The position numbers and the translations under genes were made by a program. DNA of 14,496 nucleotides from CAYGAW01 sp964492135 (lineage in GTDB: Bacteria > Chloroflexota > Anaerolineae > UBA7937 > B3-Chlor), in assembly GCA_964492135.1 (NCBI GenBank), contig CAZBJW010000100.1, positions 1-14,496 on the forward strand, given 5' to 3'. Positions 7,576 through 14,190 of this stretch are shown here, one piece after another. The notes below the pieces were generated by a model that made no database searches, was not told where the DNA came from, and saw nothing but the letters and a program-made list of their open reading frames with translations. Numbering within the stretch: position 1 is the stretch's first letter; every line of letters begins with the position of its first letter.

Positions 7576-7599
7576 TGCACCGGGTGGACCACCCGTGCG
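7576..7599. repeat. GC-rich hairpin/palindrome
   Basis: The core CGGGTGGACCACCCG (7581-7595) is a 15-nt dyad with 7-bp perfect arms. Allowing one bulged C at 7581, pairing extends to GCAC (7577-7580) with GTGC (7595-7598), giving 10-bp arms. It lies about 106 nt beyond the stop of the membrane-protein gene and 150 nt upstream of the E2 gene. No T-run follows it on the minus strand. It may act as a poor terminator or be a regulator-binding site. Confidence 0.4.
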
Positions 7600-7704
7600 G
7601 TCCAGATCACCTTGGCCCCGCCGACATCCAATCCACCAGCCGGGTCAGGTAACGTCTGGGGCAATTTCCAGCTGATCGTCCCGCGACACCGCCCACGATT
7701 GTTC

Positions 7705-8730
7705 TCAAACTCTGAACCTGGGGACGAGTTCAGTAGTCAACCTCTCGAAGTAGCTGTTGGGTGGCAGAGAGGGATCGGTACCGTAGGCGAAATCTGCGAT
7801 TTCAGCCTTCAGCTGCAGACCCAGCGCGTCGATGACGATGGGCTTACCCTTCTGCACCAGGACTGGCTCTCCGCGATCTTTCATCTTGGCCCGCAGGACC
7901 TGATTACTGTAAGCGAACTCGCTCATCACCACCTTGGTGATCGTCTGCACGTTGTCCATGTCTGTCTTGTCGAAGAGCCATATCTCGAAGGCCACGATCT
8001 TGTCTGGGCTTCCTTCACCCATGATCTCGGAGAAGCCGACTCCACAGGCGCCATAGAACTCGCCCTCTGGTCCCGGCGTTTCGATGTTGAACGATGTGTC
8101 ATACCCGTCATCCCCGGTGTTGTAGGTAGTGACGAAGTGCCCCAGTCCCCCCTCTTCAGGCTCTGCCGGAGCGCCCACCTCCTCCCATGGCCTTCGGGTA
8201 GGAACTCTGCCCGAGCGCTGCAAAAACCGGAAGACGATGACAAAGACGAGGCCCAATATCAGAAGTACGAGGAGAAGGACACCGCAGATGGGCAGCAACG
8301 AGCGAATCGCGGCTGTGATCCCTCCCGCCGACGGCTGAGGCGTCGGCTCAGCGGCTGGCGGCGGGGCCTCCGGAGTCACGTCCAGCGCCAGCCCCAGGTA
8401 CTGCAGCCGCCTCTTCCCGTCCGCATCTCCTGCCTCCTCAGCCTCTGCAGTGAGGGCACCGAGGATCTCACTCACCTCTTGCCTGTCAAAACCGGCCATG
8501 CGCTGACGCGCCAATTCCCCGTCTTCGTTGATGCTATAGGAATCAGCGACCAGTTTTATGTAAACTTCCGCCTGTTCGGGTCGGAGATCCCATGGATCGG
8601 CATTGGTCCAGGTAACCGGAAAGATCACCCAGCCAAGGAGTATCCAGCCCATCAAGCAGCCCACAACCAGACCGACGATCCCGGCCATGATCGCACGCCG
8701 GTCCATCATCGTGGTCACCTCTTCCAGCAT
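7705..8730 (-). CDS. Unrecognised two-pass membrane protein
   Basis: I do not recognise a family with confidence. The 341-residue product has an N-terminal hydrophobic segment (13-39, MAGIVGLVVG then WILLGWVIFPV) preceded by RR and followed by a conserved-looking patch WTNADPWDLRPEQAEVY (41-57). A roughly 65-residue Glu/Arg-rich helical stretch comes next, then a Pro/Ala linker (120-136) and a second very hydrophobic segment (145-170). The C-terminal soluble domain (about 195-341) is rich in aromatic and beta-type sequence (HFVTTYNTGDDGYDTSF, ACGVGFSEIMGEG, AFEIWLFDKTDM). If both hydrophobic segments span the membrane, the two soluble parts lie on opposite sides, or the protein is a hairpin with both ends in the cytoplasm. 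ATG at 8728-8730 has GGAGG 5 nt upstream; tandem ATGs at residues 8-9 are alternatives. It has its own promoter (8779-8807). A scaffold or sensor role would be a guess. Confidence 0.8.
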   Translation of the reverse strand: MLEEVTTMMDRRAIMAGIVGLVVGCLMGWILLGWVIFPVTWTNADPWDLRPEQAEVYIKLVADSYSINEDGELARQRMAGFDRQEVSEILGALTAEAEEAGDADGKRRLQYLGLALDVTPEAPPPAAEPTPQPSAGGITAAIRSLLPICGVLLLVLLILGLVFVIVFRFLQRSGRVPTRRPWEEVGAPAEPEEGGLGHFVTTYNTGDDGYDTSFNIETPGPEGEFYGACGVGFSEIMGEGSPDKIVAFEIWLFDKTDMDNVQTITKVVMSEFAYSNQVLRAKMKDRGEPVLVQKGKPIVIDALGLQLKAEIADFAYGTDPSLPPNSYFERLTTELVPRFRV

Positions 8731-8778
8731 TCCCGCCTCCCCTCGCCTCCGACGGTCTCCTTACACACCAACCACGCC

Positions 8779-8807
8779 ATTGTATCACAGTGTCACATTC
8801 TATACAA
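8779..8807 (-). promoter_or_regulatory. Sigma70-type promoter for the membrane-protein gene
   Basis: Read on the minus strand, -35 TTGTAT (8802-8807) and -10 TACAAT (8779-8784) are separated by exactly 17 nt. The -10 is preceded by TGA, an extended -10 feature. Transcription would begin near 8772, about 40 nt before the ATG at 8730. The -35 overlaps the recJ stop codon, and this is a local AT-rich patch in GC-rich surroundings. The 69-nt gap has no room for a terminator before it, so read-through from recJ is also possible. Confidence 0.6.
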
Positions 8808-11142
8808 CGCGTCGTCGATGCCCAAAGAGCGCCTCCACAGACGCCCGCTGGAAGTGTTCGCGATACGCTGCGGTCTCCTCCAGCCCGGCCTTGAGCGACA
8901 TTGCCAGCTCCTCCAGAGCCAACACGTCCCGGCTCGTCATCTTGTCACCCGTGGCGAACTGCAACTCGTCGCCCTGCTGACTGACAATGACGATCTGCCC
9001 TTGAGCCGCAAGCCAAGCGACCGCAATCTGTACTGTCGACTCCCGCTGAGCGGTCGCGGCTGCCAGCAGCGGAATCGTCGCCCGGCCTGCAAAGGCACTG
9101 AGTCTATGCTTGATCACGCCGGCCAGGCGCTCCAAGAAGCTGCGCATACGATCCAGACCAGGGTCCCTGGCGAAGAGATAGATCCTCTCGGGTACAACGG
9201 TATCCAGTACCGTCTGCAGCTCCCTTGGACCGGGCGGCACGGTGTAAATAGCCAGAGCCCTCGAAGGGCCCAGTTCATACCGATCCTGTCCAGCTACCTC
9301 TTTCCTATGTTGGGCCTCGCTCCATACCGCCAGGTCGCCACCTCGCCTCAGGCCCTCTAGAATGCTTCGACCATCCCGCCTTCGCCTGTAGTCCACCACC
9401 TCCAGAGGTGGCAACTCCACGGGGAGCACCACCCTCGGTGCTTCAACGACCCGGGCATCCACCCATTCCATCTGCACCTCTCGCTGGCCTCGGAAGTCGC
9501 TGGCTCGAACGACATAGGCCAAGTCAAACCGTCCCTGCGGCAGTGACCTCTGGTCCCCCTGCCACCAGATGATCTTGGCTTGGGTGCCCTCCTCGTCCTC
9601 AGCAATCAGCTGAAGATGTTCGCCATGGCGGCCCACTGCGCTCTGGCTCGTCAGTTCAAGCCCCTTAGTGGCCAGGGTCAGGGGCGGGTTGCCTGGCCCG
9701 AAGGGTGCCAGGCGCTCCAAGTCCTCCACCAGATCGAGCGTAAGGGCATCCAGCGGCAGAAAGCCGGCTATCTCAAGTGTGGGTCGCACTTCGACATCCC
9801 CCAGCAGCTCCGAGACAGTCCGAGACAGGGCGCGACTGAACTCAGGGATCCGCTCTGGGTCAATTGAAAGCCCGGCAGCCATGGGATGGCCACCGAAGCC
9901 GCTGAGCATCTCGCTATGGGCGGCGATCGCCGCCGTAATGTTGCACCCTTCGACTGAGCGGGCCGATCCTCGAGCGAGCTTCCCGGGTGGGCTGGCGATA
10001 AGTACTGTTGGACGACCATACCGTTCGACCAGTCGACTGGCCACGATGCCAATCACTCCTGCTGGCCACGATGGATTGCTCAGCACCAGAGCACCCCGGT
10101 CCAACAGTGAGCGATCCCGTTCGATCTGCTGCATAGAGGCCTGGAAGACCTGGTCGGACAATAGCCTCCGGCGTGCATTCAGACCCTCAAACTCAGTCGC
10201 CAAAATGCGGGCGCGGCCCAGGTCGTCCGTCGTCAGGAACTCGATAGCCACGTTCGCGTCAGCCAGGCGCCCCAGAGCGTTCAAGCGGGGAGCCAGGACA
10301 AAGCCAATGTGCTCCTCGGTGAGCCACTCGGAGCTCACTTCAGCCAACTCCATCATCACCCGGAGACCAAACCGTTCCGTACGGCGCAGGGCCTCCAGCC
10401 CTCGCTGCAATAGGTAGCGCGTATCCCTTGTCTGCGTCGCCACATCAGCGACGATCCCCAGCGCCAGAAGGTCGAGGTACTGGGCCGCATCCTTCCTTCG
10501 GCCTGCTGACCGGTACAGTCCCTCAGCTAGCTGATATGCGCATCCCACGCCCGGGAGTTCCCTCAGCGAATGACCCTCCGGGAGCATCTTCGGGTTCACC
10601 ACTGCGTGTGCCTCCGGCAGGACAGCCGGAAGATCGTGATGGTCGGTTACGATGACCTCCGCGCCCCGCTCATGTGCGTAGACGATGGCTTCATGGGCCG
10701 AAACTCCCGTGTCGCACGTCAAGACAAGGCTGACGCCCTCATCAATTAGCCTGCCGAGCATCGGGATGTTGATTCCATGAGACTCGGTCGCGCGCACAGG
10801 AATGTGATACTGGACCGTCGCCCCGAGTTCGCTCAACGTCGAGAACAACAGAGTGGTCGCCGTTTGCCCATCTACGTCGAAGTCGCCCCAGATGCAGATC
10901 TTCTCCCCGTCCCCGATGGCTCTCTCCAGTCGCTCGACGGCCTTGGCGAGGCCCGGCAGATCCGTCGGTGCAGCAGGCTCGTACAAGCGCGGGTCCAGAA
11001 AGGCCCTGGCCTCCTCAACATCGGTAAATCCTCGCCTGGCCAGGGTCGTGGCCACCAGTCGATGCCCACCGATGGAGGCCTGTAGTTCCTCAGCCACGGC
11101 GATCTCTTGGGGCTCGATCCACTCTCTGACGAAGTGCCTCAA
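8800..11142 (-). CDS. recJ: Single-stranded-DNA-specific exonuclease RecJ
   Basis: A 780-residue DHH-superfamily 5'-3' exonuclease acting on single-stranded DNA in recombination and repair. Visible: GDFDVDGQTATTLL (86-99, motif I Asp residues), TCDTG (142-146), TDHHD (166-170, the DHH motif), ELPGVGCAYQLAEGL (195-209), GIVADV (229-234), APRLNALGRLADA (284-296), then the DHHA1 domain motif GGHPMAAG (417-424) and an OB-fold region (about 455-565). The remaining C-terminal ~210 residues form an extra domain as in long RecJ proteins of about 780 residues such as the Bacillus one; E. coli RecJ is about 577. The start chosen is TTG 11140-11142, which overlaps the TGA of the nuclease gene as TTGA, with GGAG about 8 nt upstream. 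The first residues include the Trp usual near RecJ N-termini; GTG at codon 16 is the alternative. The overlap implies translational coupling to the nuclease and helicase. Confidence 0.95.
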   Translation of the reverse strand: MRHFVREWIEPQEIAVAEELQASIGGHRLVATTLARRGFTDVEEARAFLDPRLYEPAAPTDLPGLAKAVERLERAIGDGEKICIWGDFDVDGQTATTLLFSTLSELGATVQYHIPVRATESHGINIPMLGRLIDEGVSLVLTCDTGVSAHEAIVYAHERGAEVIVTDHHDLPAVLPEAHAVVNPKMLPEGHSLRELPGVGCAYQLAEGLYRSAGRRKDAAQYLDLLALGIVADVATQTRDTRYLLQRGLEALRRTERFGLRVMMELAEVSSEWLTEEHIGFVLAPRLNALGRLADANVAIEFLTTDDLGRARILATEFEGLNARRRLLSDQVFQASMQQIERDRSLLDRGALVLSNPSWPAGVIGIVASRLVERYGRPTVLIASPPGKLARGSARSVEGCNITAAIAAHSEMLSGFGGHPMAAGLSIDPERIPEFSRALSRTVSELLGDVEVRPTLEIAGFLPLDALTLDLVEDLERLAPFGPGNPPLTLATKGLELTSQSAVGRHGEHLQLIAEDEEGTQAKIIWWQGDQRSLPQGRFDLAYVVRASDFRGQREVQMEWVDARVVEAPRVVLPVELPPLEVVDYRRRRDGRSILEGLRRGGDLAVWSEAQHRKEVAGQDRYELGPSRALAIYTVPPGPRELQTVLDTVVPERIYLFARDPGLDRMRSFLERLAGVIKHRLSAFAGRATIPLLAAATAQRESTVQIAVAWLAAQGQIVIVSQQGDELQFATGDKMTSRDVLALEELAMSLKAGLEETAAYREHFQRASVEALFGHRRRVV

Positions 11143-11969
11143 TACTCGAACTCCGCACCTTGCTCGACATCGATGGGAACCTCCAGATCCTCATCGAGTT
11201 CCCATTCCTCTTCCGCCTCTGTGAAGTCGCCCGCACTCTCCCCTCGTCGGCACAGAGAACGATATCGGCAATGGTGGCATCGTTTCTTTTCGCTGGTGAG
11301 CGGGAAGTCTGACTCACCCAGACCCCTGATCTCCTCGATGAGTGAGGCCAGATAGGCCTCGTCTGCCTGGCACTGGCCCTTGTCATAGGGGAAGCTCTCC
11401 GGGTCATCCGGGAAGTTGGCAAACCAGTAGATCATCTCCAGCTGCTCGGAATCAAACGGCTGCCCGCCGTTGAGGTGCGAACCAGCCTGGATCAAGAGAT
11501 AGCGATACACCCTCGTCTGCAACCGTTCCGCGAGCCAGGGGCGGGTGTGGGGTTTCCAGTACGTCTTCCACTCCAGGATTACTCCCCTCTGCTCTGGCGC
11601 GATGGCGATGAGGTCGTACTTGGCAACCACGCGGTGACCGCCTATGGGCGCCGACAGTACGGCCTCCGGGTACAGCGACTGCGGCAGGTCGGTCGGCCCA
11701 CGGTCCAGATAGTTCTGCCACCATCTGCTCAGGTCAACGTCGGTAACCCCTCTCGAGAGTTCTTCAGGGGGAATCCCCAGGATGTGCCGATGGACCAAAC
11801 GATGGAACTCGGCTCCTTGGCGCAGATGCCGCTCATGTTCTCGCGCAGGTTCCGCCTGCAAGGCTGGCCAGGCCAGGCGCCGCACGTACCGGAGATAGAA
11901 GCGCCGTGGGCAGTCCACATAGTCCTGCAGGTTGCTCTGAGTGAAGGAGAAGTCACTCGGCAACTTCAT
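11139..11969 (-). CDS. PD-(D/E)XK nuclease with predicted Fe-S cluster (RecB/Cas4/AddB-like)
   Basis: A 276-residue free-standing nuclease. The PD-(D/E)XK core shows GAEFHRLVH (52-60, the RecB-type His56), KYDLIAI (117-123) with metal-binding Asp119, and ILEWKT (131-136) giving the ExK pair Glu133/Lys135. LQTRVYRYLL (150-159) follows, with the Gln151 and Tyr155 typical of RecB-like nucleases. Cys20 (DCPRRFYLRY) and the C-terminal CHHCRYRSLC (Cys231, 234, 240) have the one-plus-three arrangement that holds a 4Fe-4S cluster in AddB and Cas4. The last 26 residues (251-276) are strongly acidic. The start is ATG 11967-11969, with GGAGG 9 nt upstream; an upstream in-frame extension to 12029 gives an implausible N-terminus. 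It overlaps the helicase end by 17 nt and the recJ start by 4 nt. Likely role: the nuclease partner of the upstream helicase in DNA-end resection. No Cas1/Cas2 or CRISPR array is present, so a Cas4 label is not supported. Confidence 0.88.
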   Translation of the reverse strand: MKLPSDFSFTQSNLQDYVDCPRRFYLRYVRRLAWPALQAEPAREHERHLRQGAEFHRLVHRHILGIPPEELSRGVTDVDLSRWWQNYLDRGPTDLPQSLYPEAVLSAPIGGHRVVAKYDLIAIAPEQRGVILEWKTYWKPHTRPWLAERLQTRVYRYLLIQAGSHLNGGQPFDSEQLEMIYWFANFPDDPESFPYDKGQCQADEAYLASLIEEIRGLGESDFPLTSEKKRCHHCRYRSLCRRGESAGDFTEAEEEWELDEDLEVPIDVEQGAEFEY

Positions 11970-14190
11970 GGCCTTGTTCCTCCCAGAAGGTTTGCAGCGC
12001 AATGAACGGCACTGCCGGTTGCATGTCACCCTGCCGGCCGCTGTTCCACGTGATGATCAACTGCTTCTTCGCCCGCGTAATGCCCACATAGAGCAGCCGC
12101 AGCCGCTCAGCCGCGTACTGCAGCCGGGCGCCCACCGTCGCCTCGCCCTCATCGTAGCTAAGGTTCCCCAAGGGAAGCGCCCTCAGCTGGGCCAGGGCCT
12201 CCGCCTCCAGGTTGAGCCCGTCGCGCACGTACCACCTCTCTGAGATGAAGCTGTCGTGCGGCAAAGCGGAGGGGAAGTTGTAGTTGTTGACCGACATGAG
12301 GTGTACCCGGTCCCACTCCAGGCCCTTGGCCTTGTGCACCGTAGCCACCACCACTTTCCCCCTATGCCTCTCTGGATCGAAGCCGATATCATCAGCGCTG
12401 ACCCCCAGGAAGCGGCGTTCGTTACGCGCCACCACCGCCAGTTCCTCGGTCAACTCCGGCAACCGCCAATCCGGATGTATCTCACTCGCCCGGCGCAGGA
12501 CGACGGCCAGCTTGTGCGCCACGGCGAGATCGGCCGGTTCGTGGAAGAGGTCCTGTGCCAGCGTGAGGACGACCTGGTCGATGGGCAGGAGCGATGCCTG
12601 TTGCCAGCGCTGTACCAGCCCACGGAAGACGTTCAGGTCTTCCCGCACGTCTGGATCACCGTCGGCTATGGGCAGATTTGCCAGCCAGTCGCGATCCACG
12701 CGTGGCCAGACGAAGTCCTCTACCTTGGGGCACTTGCGCAGCTCCTTGGCCACGGTCTCCAGCCGCGCCTTGGCCTGGGCCTCTTCACGTTGGTCACGCC
12801 GCCACACCCTATACACTGTAGCCAGCTTCTTCGCGGACGCCGGGTCCGCCAGGTATCGGACCACGTTGCCCAGGACCCCTGCCGTCTCTCGCGTCGATCT
12901 GGTGCTGCGCAGGAGTTCCACGTACTCCACGCCCCGTCTCTTCAACTCGCCCGCCACCTCAAAACCACGCTCGTTCCTGGGTACCAGCACGGCCACGGTC
13001 TCGTCCTGATGCTCCGGAAGCCAGTGCGCCAAGGACTCGGCCACCATGCGCAGCTCTTCGCTGGGGGTCAACTTCTGGGCCACGAGTCGCACGTGCTCAG
13101 GGACGTCGGGGGGATTGGGTTGTGGATCGCCGGGCGGCGTGGGCTCGATGTGCGGCACCGAAAGAGCTTCACGCAGCGCCTCCACGGGATGGGCCTGCCG
13201 ACTCCAGTCGATCAGGTAATTGGCCAGATTCATGATACTCTGCGTGGAGCGCCCGGAGTTCGACAACTCTCGCGGGACAACGCCAGGCGCCCTCAAGAAG
13301 TTGCGCAGGAAGTCGGGACTGGCGGTGGTGAAGGTCTCGTAGATGGCCTGGTTGGGGTCGCCGACGCGCACCCAGTTGCCCCCATCTCCCACCAGCAGGC
13401 TCAGGATCTCCTCTTGCAGGCGGCTGCTGTCCTGTGCTTCGTCTTCCAGGATGTAGGGCCATCTGTGACGCAGTCTTTGAAGGTATTCCCCATCCAGGTC
13501 CAGGGCCTGGAGGGCCAGGCGGATGAGATCGTCGAAATCCACAGAGCCGCGATAGGCCAGCGCCCGTTGGTAGTCGGCGTATATCGCCCACCCCATTTCC
13601 ATCAGCGGCAGTGGCTCCGCGTAGCCATCCAGGAGGGTCCTGACTTCGTCGGGTGTGGTCTCGAAATCTTTCGCCGTCCTGATGAAGCTGAGGGCCAGAT
13701 CGCTGACCAGGCGTGGCCATTGCTTGCGGCGCACCCACTCCAACTGCCGCTCCTCCAATTCCAGGGACAGGAACTCCACCGCGGCCTGGGGGTTTCCGCG
13801 CAGCCACGCCTCCGCCGCGTCCTGGCGAATCTCCTCCGCGGCTCGCTCGTCTATGATCTGGAAGCCGTCCGAGAGCCCCACCAGGTCCGGTCGCTCCCGC
13901 ACGATGTCATGAGCCAGCCCATGAAGGGTTCGCACCCGGTAGCCAACGTTGGGCAGCAAACCCACCTTCTCGACGAATTCCGCCACCCTGCCGGCAAAAT
14001 TGTCTACGGCGGAGTTGACCAGCGTGACGACCAGGACCTCCTGGTCATCCTCCAGCGCTCCCCGGGCTACCAGCTGCGCCGCCAGGTATGATAGCGTATA
14101 CGTCTTGCCGCTGCCGGGGACCGCCGAGACGCCCATCTTCCCACCGGTGTAGCTCAGAACCTCCTGTTGCTTCGGACGGGGTTTAAACAC
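11953..14190 (-). CDS. UvrD/PcrA-family SF1 ATP-dependent DNA helicase
   Basis: A 745-residue 3'-5' type superfamily 1A helicase. Motifs: Q-motif FKPRPKQQ (2-9), Walker A AVPGSGKT (23-30), motif Ib-like RTLHGLAHDI (87-96), VDFDDLIRLAL (217-227), Walker B LEDEAQD (248-254), motif III VGDPNQAIYETF (276-287), motif IV-like LSNSGRSTQSI (309-319), motif V ATVHKAKGLEWDRVHL (616-631) and motif VI LLYVGITRAKK (699-709). A Pro-rich linker (346-365) precedes domain 2. There is no C-terminal nuclease domain, unlike AddA or RecB. The open frame runs to 14301, but GTG at 14188-14190 is chosen. GGAGG lies 8 nt upstream, the protein then begins directly at the Q-motif, and it overlaps the preceding gene by only 8 nt; TTG at 14191-14193 is an alternative. 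The downstream Fe-S nuclease overlaps its end by 17 nt, suggesting the two form a complex. A general UvrD/PcrA repair role cannot be excluded. Confidence 0.93.
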   Translation of the reverse strand: MFKPRPKQQEVLSYTGGKMGVSAVPGSGKTYTLSYLAAQLVARGALEDDQEVLVVTLVNSAVDNFAGRVAEFVEKVGLLPNVGYRVRTLHGLAHDIVRERPDLVGLSDGFQIIDERAAEEIRQDAAEAWLRGNPQAAVEFLSLELEERQLEWVRRKQWPRLVSDLALSFIRTAKDFETTPDEVRTLLDGYAEPLPLMEMGWAIYADYQRALAYRGSVDFDDLIRLALQALDLDGEYLQRLRHRWPYILEDEAQDSSRLQEEILSLLVGDGGNWVRVGDPNQAIYETFTTASPDFLRNFLRAPGVVPRELSNSGRSTQSIMNLANYLIDWSRQAHPVEALREALSVPHIEPTPPGDPQPNPPDVPEHVRLVAQKLTPSEELRMVAESLAHWLPEHQDETVAVLVPRNERGFEVAGELKRRGVEYVELLRSTRSTRETAGVLGNVVRYLADPASAKKLATVYRVWRRDQREEAQAKARLETVAKELRKCPKVEDFVWPRVDRDWLANLPIADGDPDVREDLNVFRGLVQRWQQASLLPIDQVVLTLAQDLFHEPADLAVAHKLAVVLRRASEIHPDWRLPELTEELAVVARNERRFLGVSADDIGFDPERHRGKVVVATVHKAKGLEWDRVHLMSVNNYNFPSALPHDSFISERWYVRDGLNLEAEALAQLRALPLGNLSYDEGEATVGARLQYAAERLRLLYVGITRAKKQLIITWNSGRQGDMQPAVPFIALQTFWEEQGHEVAE

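Larger units (their letters stand above)
7424..7704. promoter_or_regulatory. Gene-free leader upstream of the E2 gene cluster
   Basis: These 281 nt separate the E2 gene from the end of the membrane-protein gene, both on the minus strand. The stretch should hold the promoter of the metabolic cluster and any terminator for the membrane-protein gene. I could not find a convincing -35/-10 pair; the best -10-like hexamer on the minus strand, CATAAC (7532-7537), lacks a good -35. The region is rich in dyads, listed separately (7497-7506, 7511-7547, 7576-7599). No protein-coding frame here looks real. Confidence 0.45.

Noticed and set aside
7511..7599. Intrinsic terminator for the membrane-protein gene
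   Set aside because: The stems at 7511-7547 and 7576-7599 are strong, but neither is followed by a T-run on the minus strand, so I list them only as dyads.
7612..9360. Plus-strand open frame of 582 codons spanning the leader, membrane-protein gene and recJ end
   Set aside because: It crosses two well-supported minus-strand genes and a promoter, has low-complexity basic/Pro-rich translation and no recognisable domain.
11139..11969. Cas4 of a CRISPR system
   Set aside because: The motifs are Cas4-like, but there is no repeat array, Cas1/Cas2 or effector gene; the neighbours are a helicase and RecJ, so a recombination nuclease fits better.
11970..12029. N-terminal extension of the nuclease frame
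   Set aside because: It lies within the helicase coding end, gives an Arg/Cys-rich non-conserved peptide, and a GGAGG site precedes ATG 11969.
12256..14091. Plus-strand open frame of 611 codons opposite the UvrD-like helicase
   Set aside because: It is exactly antisense to a gene with every SF1 motif. Its translation is rich in His, Arg, Gln and Pro without domain-like patterns, as expected of the complement of a GC-rich gene.
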